Positions 51,833 to 59,191 of a DNA stretch of 64,000 nucleotides are shown one piece after another; position 1 is the stretch's first letter; every line of letters begins with the position of its first letter. The DNA comes from Embleya scabrispora. Its GTDB lineage: Bacteria > Actinomycetota > Actinomycetes > Streptomycetales > Streptomycetaceae. A program made the translations under genes and the position numbers. The notes under the pieces were generated by a model. The model saw only the letters and a list, made by a program, of their open reading frames with translations. It searched no databases and was not told where the DNA came from. The stretch covers positions 1,178,001 through 1,242,000 of the forward strand of contig NZ_MWQN01000002.1 of NCBI RefSeq assembly GCF_002024165.1, in the 5' to 3' direction.

Positions 51833-52062
51833 CCGGCGCGCGCCGCCGGATCGGCGGACTCGTCGTGGCGGCGCTCGCCCTCGGTGTCACCCTGACCGGG
51901 TGCGGCGGCTCGGACGGCGGCGACAACGGCTCGAAACCGGCCGGCAGCCGGGCCACGCCCGCCGACGCGCCCTCGGACATGGCCTCGGCGGTGGCCGAGG
52001 CGGAGAAGGCCGCCGACCGCGCCGACCAGGACGCCACGGCGGCCGAGGCCCCGCCGGGCTGA
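51829..52062 (+). CDS. Small lipoprotein
   Basis: A 77-residue protein whose GTG 51829 overlaps the previous stop (GTGA). MTGARRRIGGLVVAALALGV ends in the lipobox LTGC, followed by a GGSDGG linker and an alanine/acid-rich helix (DMASAVAEAEKAADRADQDA). It is probably anchored to the outer face of the membrane and may interact with the secreted helical protein encoded upstream. No enzymatic domain. Confidence 0.82.
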   Translation: MTGARRRIGGLVVAALALGVTLTGCGGSDGGDNGSKPAGSRATPADAPSDMASAVAEAEKAADRADQDATAAEAPPG

Positions 52063-52133
52063 CGGCCCCACCGGTCCTCGCAGGCCCCGGGAGCGCACGG
52101 GCGCACCGAGCCACGGCGATCGGTACGTACACA

Positions 52134-52161
52134 CCGGCGGGCCGCACGAGCGGCCCGCCGG
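52134..52161. terminator. 12-bp hairpin between convergent genes
   Basis: 52134-52145 and 52150-52161 are perfect complements with a 4-base loop, placed between the lipoprotein stop and the convergent GNAT stop. It probably acts in both directions. Confidence 0.75.
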
Positions 52162-52184
52162 CCCCACGCCCACCCGCCGGCCGC

Positions 52185-52919
52185 CTACCGCGCGTTCACT
52201 CCGGCGACGGGCTCGTCCGCCGGGACCCGTACGGCGAGGAAGGTCGGGGTGTGCCGCAGCCGGAAGCCCAGCGACTCGTACAGCCGTATCGCGTCGGCGT
52301 TCCCGGCCGAGGCATGCAGGAACGGAGTCTCGCCCCGATCCCGTATCCCGGCCACCAGAGCCAGGACCAGCCGCGTCGCCAGTCCCCGTCCCCGGTGCGC
52401 CGGATCGGTACACACCGCGCTGAGTTCGGTCCAGCCGGGCGGATGCAGGCGCTCCCCGGCCATCGCGATCAGCGCGCCGTCGTGGCGGACGCCGAGATAG
52501 GTGCCCAGTTGGATGGTGCGGGGCAGGAACGGCCCGGGCTCGGTACGGGCGACCAGATCCAACATCTCCGGTACGTCGGCGGCGGTGAGCCGGACCAGCG
52601 AGTCGTCGGGGATGCCCACCACGACGTCGCCCAGGAGTTGTACGCCCGCCAGTCGCATCACCACGTCCCAGTCCTCGGGCGGCCGCAGGGTCTGCCCATT
52701 GGCCAGTGGTATGACCGCGCCGGGACCGGCCAGGGCGGCCAGATCCGCCCAATCCGCCGCGTCCGGATCGTCCGGCAGCGCCGCGAACGGCGATACGTCG
52801 ACGGGATAACGCCGCACCCGCCCCTTGCTCTCGGCGAGGCCGGCATGCGGTCCGGTCAAGGACGTGTAGGCCACGTTGTCCAACACCCGCAGGTCGCTCA
52901 CGCGGCACCGCCCGGCCAT
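52185..52919 (-). CDS. GNAT-family acetyltransferase (FR47-like)
   Basis: A 244-residue protein. The acetyl-CoA motif is VCTDPAHRGRGLATRLVLAL, followed by GETPFLHASAGNADAIRLYE and SLGFRLRHTPTF. The N-terminal 100 residues form a degenerate second half, as in FR47-like proteins. ATG 52919 is the only early start. Substrate unknown. It diverges from the leader-peptide operon. Confidence 0.87.
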   Translation of the reverse strand: MAGRCRVSDLRVLDNVAYTSLTGPHAGLAESKGRVRRYPVDVSPFAALPDDPDAADWADLAALAGPGAVIPLANGQTLRPPEDWDVVMRLAGVQLLGDVVVGIPDDSLVRLTAADVPEMLDLVARTEPGPFLPRTIQLGTYLGVRHDGALIAMAGERLHPPGWTELSAVCTDPAHRGRGLATRLVLALVAGIRDRGETPFLHASAGNADAIRLYESLGFRLRHTPTFLAVRVPADEPVAGVNAR

Positions 52920-53020
52920 CGGGACTGAGACATGATCCGCAGGCTACGAGCATGTTCCCGCTCCGTCAAAGGGTGTTCACGGTTCGAAACGACGCCCGGG
53001 GCCGGCCCCGACCGGGTCGA

Positions 53021-53081
53021 TGGACAAGACCGGACGGGCTGCGTTAGCGTCGCGATGTCGACCGATGCAATGTCGACCGAT
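53021..53081 (+). promoter_or_regulatory. Promoter and direct repeats upstream of the leader peptide
   Basis: TGGACA (53021-53026), an 18-base spacer and TAGCGT (53045-53050) make a reasonable vegetative promoter. ATGTCGACCGAT occurs at 53055-53066 and 53070-53081 (period 15), just downstream, where a regulator could bind or an RNA structure could start. Confidence 0.5.
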
Positions 53082-53098
53082 ACCGGGGGAACGATCGC

Positions 53099-53245
53099 AT
53101 GAGCGGGTGGATGAGTACGGCGAATCGCCGCGCCACACCTGCCGCGTACCCCCGCACCGCCGCCGGTGCGATGTCGCCTCGGGCGCGGTTGACCCGGCGC
53201 CTGTTCATCGATCTGCGCCGCTCCGCCGGCTCCCTGTGTCACTGA
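53099..53245 (+). CDS. Cysteine-ending leader peptide (putative attenuator)
   Basis: A 48-codon reading frame that ends RLTRRLFIDLRRSAGSLCH and stop. The pattern basic-hydrophobic-DLRR-S-x-C near the stop is what I know from the short leader peptides in front of sulfur-assimilation operons in actinomycetes, in which ribosome stalling at the terminal cysteine codon reports cysteine shortage. GGGGGA lies 8 bases before ATG 53099. ATG 53171 would give only the conserved 24 residues. Two flavin-dependent monooxygenases follow. Confidence 0.7.
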   Translation: MSGWMSTANRRATPAAYPRTAAGAMSPRARLTRRLFIDLRRSAGSLCH

Positions 53246-53533
53246 CCGGGTAGCACCCTCCGCCCACCCGGGCCCACACGGCCGCTCCACGAAACGACCC
53301 GTTCCGCACGCGACATCGCGCGCGGCAGGACTCGTGGTCGGTCGATTCCGCGCATGAACCGCCGCCCGTGGCAGGCAACTTCGGCATGCCCCCCTGCGGG
53401 CCGTCCGGCGACGCCGCGTGCCCGGGCGGCCGACTCATGGCGTGCGTCGCCCCGGCAGGGATCCGGCTTCGCCACCGTCATTCACCTTCGCCACCGTCAT
53501 CCGCCGTGCCCGTCGAAAGCGAGAACCGAACCC
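53246..53533 (+). promoter_or_regulatory. Leader region between attenuator peptide and monooxygenase
   Basis: 288 bases. GCCCGTGGCAGG near 53364 can pair with CCTGCGGGC near 53393. TTCGCCACCGTCAT is repeated about 17 bases apart near 53468 and 53485. These are candidates for mutually exclusive attenuator structures, but I could not fold them. Confidence 0.4.
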
Positions 53534-54766
53534 ATGTCATCCGTACCGAACCCCGCGACCCCCCTCCACCTGGCCGTGGCTCTCGACGGCGCCGGTTGGC
53601 ATCCGGCCGCCTGGCGCGAACCCGACTCCCGCGCCGACGAGTTGTTCACCGCCCGCTACTGGACCGACCTGGTCGCGGAGGCGGAGGCCGGACTGCTCGA
53701 CTTCGTCACCATCGAGGACGCGCTCGGCCTCCAGTCCACCGGCTTCGATCGCATCGACGACCGGATCGACCAGGTGCGCGGTCGACTGGACGCGGTGTTG
53801 ATCGCCGCCCGCGTCGCGCCGTCGACCCGGCACATCGGGCTGATCCCGACGGCGACCGTGACGCACACCGAGCCGTTCCACGTCTCGAAGGCGATCGCCA
53901 CCCTCGACTACGTGAGCCTGGGCCGGGCCGGCTGGCGGGCGCAGATCTCCCGGCCGGTGGACAACGCCCACTTCGGGCGGCGCGAGCAACCGGCGTTCAC
54001 GTTCGCCGACCTCGGGAAGCCCGAGGCGGTGGCCGCGGTCGCGGAAACCTTCGCCGAGGCGCGGGACTTCGTCGAGGTGGTGCGCCGACTGTGGGACAGC
54101 TGGGAGGACCACGCGGAGATCCGTGACGCGGCGACCGGCCGCTTCATCGACCGCGACAAGCTGCACTACATCGACTTCGTCGGGCCGAGGTTTCGGGTCC
54201 GAGGCCCGTCGATCGTGCCGCGCCCGCCGCAGGGTCAGCCGCTGGTCACCGTGCTGGCCCACGACACCGTGCCCTACCGGCTCGGCGCCGACTCGGCCGA
54301 CGTCGTGTACGTGACCCCGCGCGACCACGACCACGCGCGGGACATCGTCACCGAGATCCGAGCCGAACAGCGGCTCGCGGGACGGGAGTCGCAGACCGTG
54401 CACGTCTTCGGCGACGTGGTCGTCGTCCTCGACGAGAGCACCACGGCGGCGCGCGAGCGCAAGGCACGCCTCGACGACCTCGACGGCGCGGAGTACGCGA
54501 GCGACGCGCTCGTATTCACCGGCACCGCCGTCGAGTTGGCCGACCTGCTCCAGGACTGGCAGCACGCCGGGCTGACCGGATACCGCCTGCGCCCGGCCGC
54601 GCTGCCCCACGATCTGCGCGCCATCACCCGCGAGTTGATACCCGAGTTGCAGCGTCGCGGCGTCTTCCGCACCTCCTACGACGCGGGTTCCCTGCGTTCC
54701 CGCCTCGGCCTGCCGCGTCCCGCGAACCGCTACGCCGCGCCCGCGCCGGCCGCCGCCGCGTCGTGA
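53534..54766 (+). CDS. LLM-class flavin-dependent monooxygenase
   Basis: A 410-residue bacterial luciferase-like protein. PLHLAVALDGAGWHPAAWRE, LLDFVTIEDALGLQS, the TIM-barrel strand HIGLIPTATVTHTEPFHVSK and LDYVSLGRAGWRAQIS fit the desulfurisation and amine-monooxygenase subgroup. It uses reduced FMN supplied by a separate reductase. ATG 53534 begins the conserved part. The upstream leader peptide suggests that it releases sulfur from an organosulfur compound. It is probably cotranscribed with the next monooxygenase. Confidence 0.88.
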   Translation: MSSVPNPATPLHLAVALDGAGWHPAAWREPDSRADELFTARYWTDLVAEAEAGLLDFVTIEDALGLQSTGFDRIDDRIDQVRGRLDAVLIAARVAPSTRHIGLIPTATVTHTEPFHVSKAIATLDYVSLGRAGWRAQISRPVDNAHFGRREQPAFTFADLGKPEAVAAVAETFAEARDFVEVVRRLWDSWEDHAEIRDAATGRFIDRDKLHYIDFVGPRFRVRGPSIVPRPPQGQPLVTVLAHDTVPYRLGADSADVVYVTPRDHDHARDIVTEIRAEQRLAGRESQTVHVFGDVVVVLDESTTAARERKARLDDLDGAEYASDALVFTGTAVELADLLQDWQHAGLTGYRLRPAALPHDLRAITRELIPELQRRGVFRTSYDAGSLRSRLGLPRPANRYAAPAPAAAAS

Positions 54767-54839
54767 CTTCGGCGCACCCACTCGTCGCACCACCCGTCTC
54801 GCCACCGGTCTCGCCACCCGTACGAAGGAACCCATCCCG

Positions 54840-56231
54840 ATGAGCAAGCCACACAAGCAGATCATCCTCGGCGCCTACCTGGGCGGGGTGAACCACCACA
54901 CCCTGTGGTCCGATCCCGAAGCCGGCAGCCAGATCGACTTCGCCTCCTTCCGGCACGCGGCGCAGACCGCCGAGCGTGGCCGGTTCGACTTCTTCTTCCT
55001 CGCCGAGGGCCTGGCGCTGCGCGAACGCCTCGGCCTGATCTTCGACCAGGACGTCGTCGGCCGCCCGGACACCCTGCCGGTGCTCGCCGCGCTCGCCGCC
55101 GTCACCGAACACCTGGGCCTGATCGGCACGATCAACGCGACTTTCAACGAACCCTACGAGCTGGCCCGCCAGTTGAGTTCGCTCGACCATCTGTCGGGCG
55201 GCCGGGCCGGATGGAACGTGGTCACCTCGTTCGACGCGTTCACCGGCGCCAACTTCCGCCGCGCCGACTTCCTGCACCGGGACGAGCGCTACACCCGAGC
55301 CGGCGAGTTCCTGGCCGCGGCCCGCGAACTGTGGGACTCCTGGGCGGCGGACGCGGTGGCCGCCGACCGGGAGGCGGGGGTCTTCCTGCGCGATGCCAAG
55401 GCCGGCGAATTCGCGTTCGACGGCGCACAGTTCGACATCTCGGGCCGATTCACCACGCCGCGCAGTCCGCAGGGCAGGCCGGTGATCCTACAGGCCGGCG
55501 TCTCACCGCAGGGGCGCGACTTCGCCGCCGGCGGGGCCGACGCGATCTTCTCCCCGTACCACCGCCTCGACGAGGCCCAGGAGTTCTACCGGGACATCCG
55601 GGCCCGGGCCGCCCGACTCGGCCGCCCCGCCGACGCGGTCAAGCTGCTGCCGCACGCGTCCTTCGTACTGGGCGAGAGCGAGGCCGACGCGATCGAACGC
55701 CATCGCGACATCACCCGGCGCCAGATCGGCGGACGCACCGCGCAGATCCTCCTGGAGACGGTCTGGAACCGCGACCTGTCCGGGTACGACCCCGACGGGC
55801 CGCTGCCCGATGTGGATCCCGACCCCGAGGGCCCGCCCGTGATTCGCGGCCGGGCCCGGATCGCCGAGGACGCGCACCGCAGGGTGGCCGAATGGCGTGC
55901 GCTCGCCGAGGCCGAGTCGTACTCGCTGCGCGATCTGGCGATCCACGTCTTCGGCCGCACCGAGTTCGTCGGCACACCCGAGCAGGTCGCCGACCGGATC
56001 GACACGTTCGTCCAGCAGGACGGCTCCGACGGGTTCATCCTCGGCTCGCACCTGACCCCCACCGGCCTGGACGAGTTCGTCGACAAGGTCGTGCCGCTGC
56101 TCCAGGAACGGGGTTCGCTGCGCACCGACTACACCGGTACGACGCTGCGCGACAATCTCGGCCTGCCGTACCCGAACGCACACCCGGACGTACAACCGAA
56201 CGTACAACCGGACACGACCCGGGTGGCCTGA
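54840..56231 (+). CDS. NtaA/SnaA/DszA-type FMN-dependent monooxygenase
   Basis: A 463-residue enzyme. ILGAYLGGVNHHTLWSDPEA, RGRFDFFFLAEGLALRER, HLSGGRAGWNVVTSFDAFTG and PVILQAGVSPQGRDFAAGGA are the hallmarks of the nitrilotriacetate/dibenzothiophene-sulfone monooxygenase family. Relatives oxidise sulfones, dimethylsulfide or aminopolycarboxylates with external reduced FMN. ATG 54840 follows GAAGGAACCC. It lies 73 bases behind the first monooxygenase and ends at a very strong terminator. Confidence 0.92.
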   Translation: MSKPHKQIILGAYLGGVNHHTLWSDPEAGSQIDFASFRHAAQTAERGRFDFFFLAEGLALRERLGLIFDQDVVGRPDTLPVLAALAAVTEHLGLIGTINATFNEPYELARQLSSLDHLSGGRAGWNVVTSFDAFTGANFRRADFLHRDERYTRAGEFLAAARELWDSWAADAVAADREAGVFLRDAKAGEFAFDGAQFDISGRFTTPRSPQGRPVILQAGVSPQGRDFAAGGADAIFSPYHRLDEAQEFYRDIRARAARLGRPADAVKLLPHASFVLGESEADAIERHRDITRRQIGGRTAQILLETVWNRDLSGYDPDGPLPDVDPDPEGPPVIRGRARIAEDAHRRVAEWRALAEAESYSLRDLAIHVFGRTEFVGTPEQVADRIDTFVQQDGSDGFILGSHLTPTGLDEFVDKVVPLLQERGSLRTDYTGTTLRDNLGLPYPNAHPDVQPNVQPDTTRVA

Positions 56232-56238
56232 GCCACGA

Positions 56239-56284
56239 CGTCCCCATGCCCGGTCGTCGCGGACGACGACCGGGCATGGGGACG
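56239..56284. terminator. 21-bp perfect hairpin terminator
   Basis: 56239-56259 is the exact reverse complement of 56264-56284, with a 4-base loop, 8 bases after the monooxygenase stop and 13 before the convergent sortase stop. It should terminate in both directions. Confidence 0.92.
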
Positions 56285-56296
56285 CGCGAGGGTGGG

Positions 56297-56995
56297 TCAG
56301 CGCGAGCCCGTCAGGTGCGCGAACAGGATGGTGTTGTCCTGGTAGCCGCCCTTGTCGGCGTCATAGTCGCCGCCGCAGGTGATCACCCGCAACTCGGCGC
56401 GGTTCAGGTCGCCGTAGACCCGCTGGGTCGGGAAGTCGGTCTTGGTGAAGCGTTCCACCGCGTCGACGGTGAAGATCGCGGTGCTCTGGTCGGCCCGGCG
56501 GATCTCGACGGTGGCGCCCGGACGCAGGTTGCCCACTTCGTAGAAGACGGCGGGACCGGCGGCCGAGTCGAGGTGGCCGACCAGTACGGCCGGGCCGAGT
56601 TCGCCGGGGGTGGGTCCCTGGTCGTACCAGCCGGCGCGGCGCTCGTCCTCGGCGGGCGGTACCTGCACGGCACCGTCGGCGTCGAGACCGACCGAGGTCA
56701 CGGGAGCGTGCACGCCGATTTCCGTGATGTCGACCGTGACCGGCTCGGAACGGGCCAGGATCGGTCCCTCCGGCGGTGCCGGCGCCGCTGCGGAACCAGC
56801 GGGATCGCCGAGTGCGCCGGCGGCCGGGGAAGGGGCCGCCGTGGCAACGGACTTGGGCGCGGCCGTGGCCGTCGCGGGCGGGCGACGGTTCTGGTAGCCG
56901 ATCACGCCGAGTACGACACCGCACACCACCGCCGCGACGGCCACCACCAGCAGGAGGCGGCGGCCGACGCGACGAACGAAGGACGTGTCAGCCAC
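56297..56995 (-). CDS. Class F-like sortase
   Basis: A 232-residue membrane-anchored transpeptidase. A membrane helix lies at residues 12-34, then an alanine/proline linker, then the sortase barrel. His141 is in VLVGHLDS and Cys207 in LRVITCGG, the expected catalytic pair. The position after the cysteine that I would expect to hold the active-site arginine is Gln219 (GGYQDNTIL). GTG 56995 overlaps the end of the surface-protein gene by 8 bases. It probably anchors that protein to the cell wall. Confidence 0.85.
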   Translation of the reverse strand: MADTSFVRRVGRRLLLVVAVAAVVCGVVLGVIGYQNRRPPATATAAPKSVATAAPSPAAGALGDPAGSAAAPAPPEGPILARSEPVTVDITEIGVHAPVTSVGLDADGAVQVPPAEDERRAGWYDQGPTPGELGPAVLVGHLDSAAGPAVFYEVGNLRPGATVEIRRADQSTAIFTVDAVERFTKTDFPTQRVYGDLNRAELRVITCGGDYDADKGGYQDNTILFAHLTGSR

Positions 56996-57773
56996 GCAGG
57001 CTGCCCCGACGCAGTGCGAACGCACCGGCGCCCGCACCCGCGACGGCCAGCGCGCCGCCCAGGGCGAGCAGACCGGCGTCGGACTCGGTGGTCCCGCCCG
57101 AGCCACCGGCGACGGCGCCGACCGGCGTGGTCTTCGTCTGCGTCCCGTGGTGGGCCGCCGGCTGGACCACGTGGTGCGGCTTGGTCGTGTCGTTCTTGTG
57201 GTGCACGTGCTTGGGCCGATCGTGCTTCGGGCGCTCGTGCTTGGGGTGTTCGGGCTTCGAGTGCGCGGGCTTGTGGTTGTGCACGATGTTCGTCGTGTGG
57301 TTGTTGTTGATGTTCACCGTGTTGTTGGTCGTGTGATTGACCGTCACGTGCGACGTGCTCACGGTGGTGTTCGTGACGTGGTTGATCACGACCGGCCGGT
57401 GGATCGGCTTGTGGTCGGGCTTGCCGGCCGGCTTGTGGTCGGAATTGTGGTCCGGCTTCCCGGACGGCTTGTGATCGGGCTTGTCGGCAGGCTTGTCGGC
57501 GGGCTTCTCGGCCGGCTTGTGGTCGGGCTTCCCGGCCGGCTTGTGGTCCGGCTTCCCGCTCTGGCAGTCGTGCGTGGGCCGGGGGCAGCGGCCCACGCCG
57601 TCGGCGGTGCGCGCGGCCTGGTCGTCGTCGGACCCAACACTGGTGCCGGTCGCCGGGGCCTTGAGGGTCTTGCTCTGCGGGCCGAGGCCTTCGGCCGCGG
57701 CGGCCGTGCCGCCCATGGCTACGGCCAACAGGCCGGCGGCTACCGTGGTGCTAAGGACACGAGTGGTACGCAT
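56988..57773 (-). CDS. Surface protein with KPDHKP and NHTTNN repeats, likely sortase substrate
   Basis: A 261-residue secreted protein. The signal peptide (VLSTTVAAGLLAVAMGGTAA) is followed by a lysine/proline/histidine/aspartate repeat region (GKPDHKPAGKPDHKP), then a threonine/asparagine-rich stretch (NHTTNNTVNINNNHTTNIV), and a second HKP/KHERPKH region. The C-terminus has a GLLALGGALAVAGAGAGAFA membrane segment and a basic tail RRGSLRG, as in sorted proteins, but no classical LPXTG. SDAGLLA may mark the cleavage region. AGGAGAG precedes ATG 57773. The histidine repeats could bind metal. Confidence 0.82.
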   Translation of the reverse strand: MRTTRVLSTTVAAGLLAVAMGGTAAAAEGLGPQSKTLKAPATGTSVGSDDDQAARTADGVGRCPRPTHDCQSGKPDHKPAGKPDHKPAEKPADKPADKPDHKPSGKPDHNSDHKPAGKPDHKPIHRPVVINHVTNTTVSTSHVTVNHTTNNTVNINNNHTTNIVHNHKPAHSKPEHPKHERPKHDRPKHVHHKNDTTKPHHVVQPAAHHGTQTKTTPVGAVAGGSGGTTESDAGLLALGGALAVAGAGAGAFALRRGSLRG

Positions 57774-58025
57774 CAGCGTTGTTCTCTCCTTCGCGGCCGG
57801 CGCGTGATCGGTGATCCGATGGGGAACGCGGCGGCGCATCGGAGGGTTGCCTCGCTTAGTGCGAATATCACTCTTTGTAGCTTTTTTGACACATATGGAC
57901 GATCGCGCCGCCGGCCGGGGCCGCGCCCTCGGCAACGACCTTCCGCGTGGATCACCGCGAGCACCGTTCGTATCTGCTTGGCTACTGAGCGACGTGAAAG
58001 GCGCGTCGGTATCCGGGAGGCAGCG
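57774..58025. promoter_or_regulatory. Divergent promoter region with AT-rich patch
   Basis: A 252-base gap. From 57850 to 57900 the sequence is unusually AT-rich, with a T6 run and AGTG-N7-CACT (57858-57872). The reverse strand here (TGTCAAAAAAGC, then TATTCG) probably carries the surface-protein promoter. I could not define exact hexamers. Confidence 0.4.
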
Positions 58026-58454
58026 ATGAGCACAACCGAGTACGAGCAGACCAACCCCGCCGTCCGGCTGGACCTCGAACCCGGCCGGATCGTCCAGGAA
58101 TTGGGCTACGACGACGACGTCGACCACGACCTCCGCGAGGGCATCGAGTGGCTGACGGGCCACGACCTCGTCGACGAGGACTACGACGACATCGCCGACG
58201 CCGTGCTGCTCTGGTTCCGCGCCGAGGACGGCGACCTCGCCGACACGCTGCTCGACGTCGTCGGCCTGCTTCCGGAGGACGGCGCCGTCTGGCTGCTCAC
58301 GCCCAGGCCCGGCCGGGACGGCGCGGGCGAGCCCGACGCGATCGAGGACGCCGCGCGCAACACCGGCCTGAGCCGGACCCCGGCCGTCGACGTCGGCGCG
58401 GACTGGGAGGCAACCCGGCTGACCGTCGCCGGAAGCCGGCCGTCCTGGGGCTGA
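58026..58454 (+). CDS. DUF3052 protein
   Basis: A 142-residue acidic cytoplasmic protein with the family pattern NPAVRLDLEPGRIVQELGYD, DVDHDLREGIEWLTG, DLVDEDYDDIADAVLLWFRA, EDGAVWLLTPRPGRDG and NTGLSRTPAVDVGADW. The family (PF11253) is nearly universal in actinobacteria and has no established activity. GGGAGGC precedes ATG 58026. It is convergent with the XRE-cupin gene. Confidence 0.9.
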   Translation: MSTTEYEQTNPAVRLDLEPGRIVQELGYDDDVDHDLREGIEWLTGHDLVDEDYDDIADAVLLWFRAEDGDLADTLLDVVGLLPEDGAVWLLTPRPGRDGAGEPDAIEDAARNTGLSRTPAVDVGADWEATRLTVAGSRPSWG

Positions 58455-58511
58455 CCGCCGACGCCTTTCGAGCCGGGCCCGGGAGCTGCCGCGGCCTGCC
58501 GTCGACCGTCG

Positions 58512-59114
58512 TCACTCGGGATCGGCGGCGCTGCGGGGCTTGGCGCGTACGTGCATACGTTCGCCCTGGCGGCCGAAGAGGCTGAGCACCTCGACCGGCC
58601 GTTCGTCCGCGCTGCTGAACCAGTGCGGGACCCGGGTGTCGAACTCGGCGGCCTCGCCCGGGCCGAGGACCAGATCGTGCTCACCGAGGATCAGCCGCAG
58701 CCGGCCCTCCAGCACATACAGCCACTCGTAGCCCTCGTGGGTACGGAAGGCGGGCTCGGTGCCCCGGAACGGGATGATCATCTTGAACGCCTGGAGCGGG
58801 CCGGGGGTGCGGGTGAGGGGGATGAACATACCGCCGCTGGGCAGCGGGTGCGGGTTCAGCCGGATCCGGGGATCCCCCACCTCCGGGGCCCCGACCAGAT
58901 CGTCCAGCGGCACCCGGTACACGCCCGCCAGCGGCAGCAGCAACTCCAGCGTGGGCCGCCGTTGCCCGGACTCCAGTCGGGACAGCGTGCTCTTGGAGAT
59001 GCCGGTCGTCTCGGACAGCGCGGCGAGCGTGAGACCACGCTCGGCCCGCAGCCGCCGAAGGCGGGGCGCGACCTCGTCGAGGACCGCTCGGTAGGGGGGT
59101 GCGTCGTCCGTCAT
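58512..59114 (-). CDS. XRE-cupin regulator (paralogue 2)
   Basis: A 200-residue regulator. The HTH recognition segment is GISKSTLSRLESGQRRPT and the cupin has THEGYEWLYVLEGRLRLILG and GEAAEFDTRVPHWF. It has the same length as the protein at 15529-16131, and long stretches are identical. ATG 59114 is preferred because upstream sequence contains the operator. GGCAA-N6-TTGCC lies 31 bases from its start. It probably represses itself and the divergent MFS transporter. Confidence 0.9.
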   Translation of the reverse strand: MTDDAPPYRAVLDEVAPRLRRLRAERGLTLAALSETTGISKSTLSRLESGQRRPTLELLLPLAGVYRVPLDDLVGAPEVGDPRIRLNPHPLPSGGMFIPLTRTPGPLQAFKMIIPFRGTEPAFRTHEGYEWLYVLEGRLRLILGEHDLVLGPGEAAEFDTRVPHWFSSADERPVEVLSLFGRQGERMHVRAKPRSAADPE

Positions 59115-59144
59115 GCGGGCATTCCACCGTGCCGTCCCCATCTT

Positions 59145-59160
59145 GGCAACACGAGTTGCC
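59145..59160. promoter_or_regulatory. Candidate XRE-cupin operator GGCAA-N6-TTGCC
   Basis: GGCAA (59145-59149) and TTGCC (59156-59160) flank CACGAG. The outer bases C and G extend the palindrome to 6 bases per arm. It lies almost exactly midway between the regulator start (59114) and the MFS start (59192). The same element occurs at 16152-16167. Confidence 0.65.
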
Positions 59161-59191
59161 GGGGTGGGGGAGCCGGTGCAGCCTCCTCGCC

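Noticed and set aside
53020-53253. 77-codon forward frame overlapping the leader peptide
   Set aside because: It has no ribosome-binding site and no family pattern. The conserved cysteine-ending peptide is in a different frame (53099-53245).
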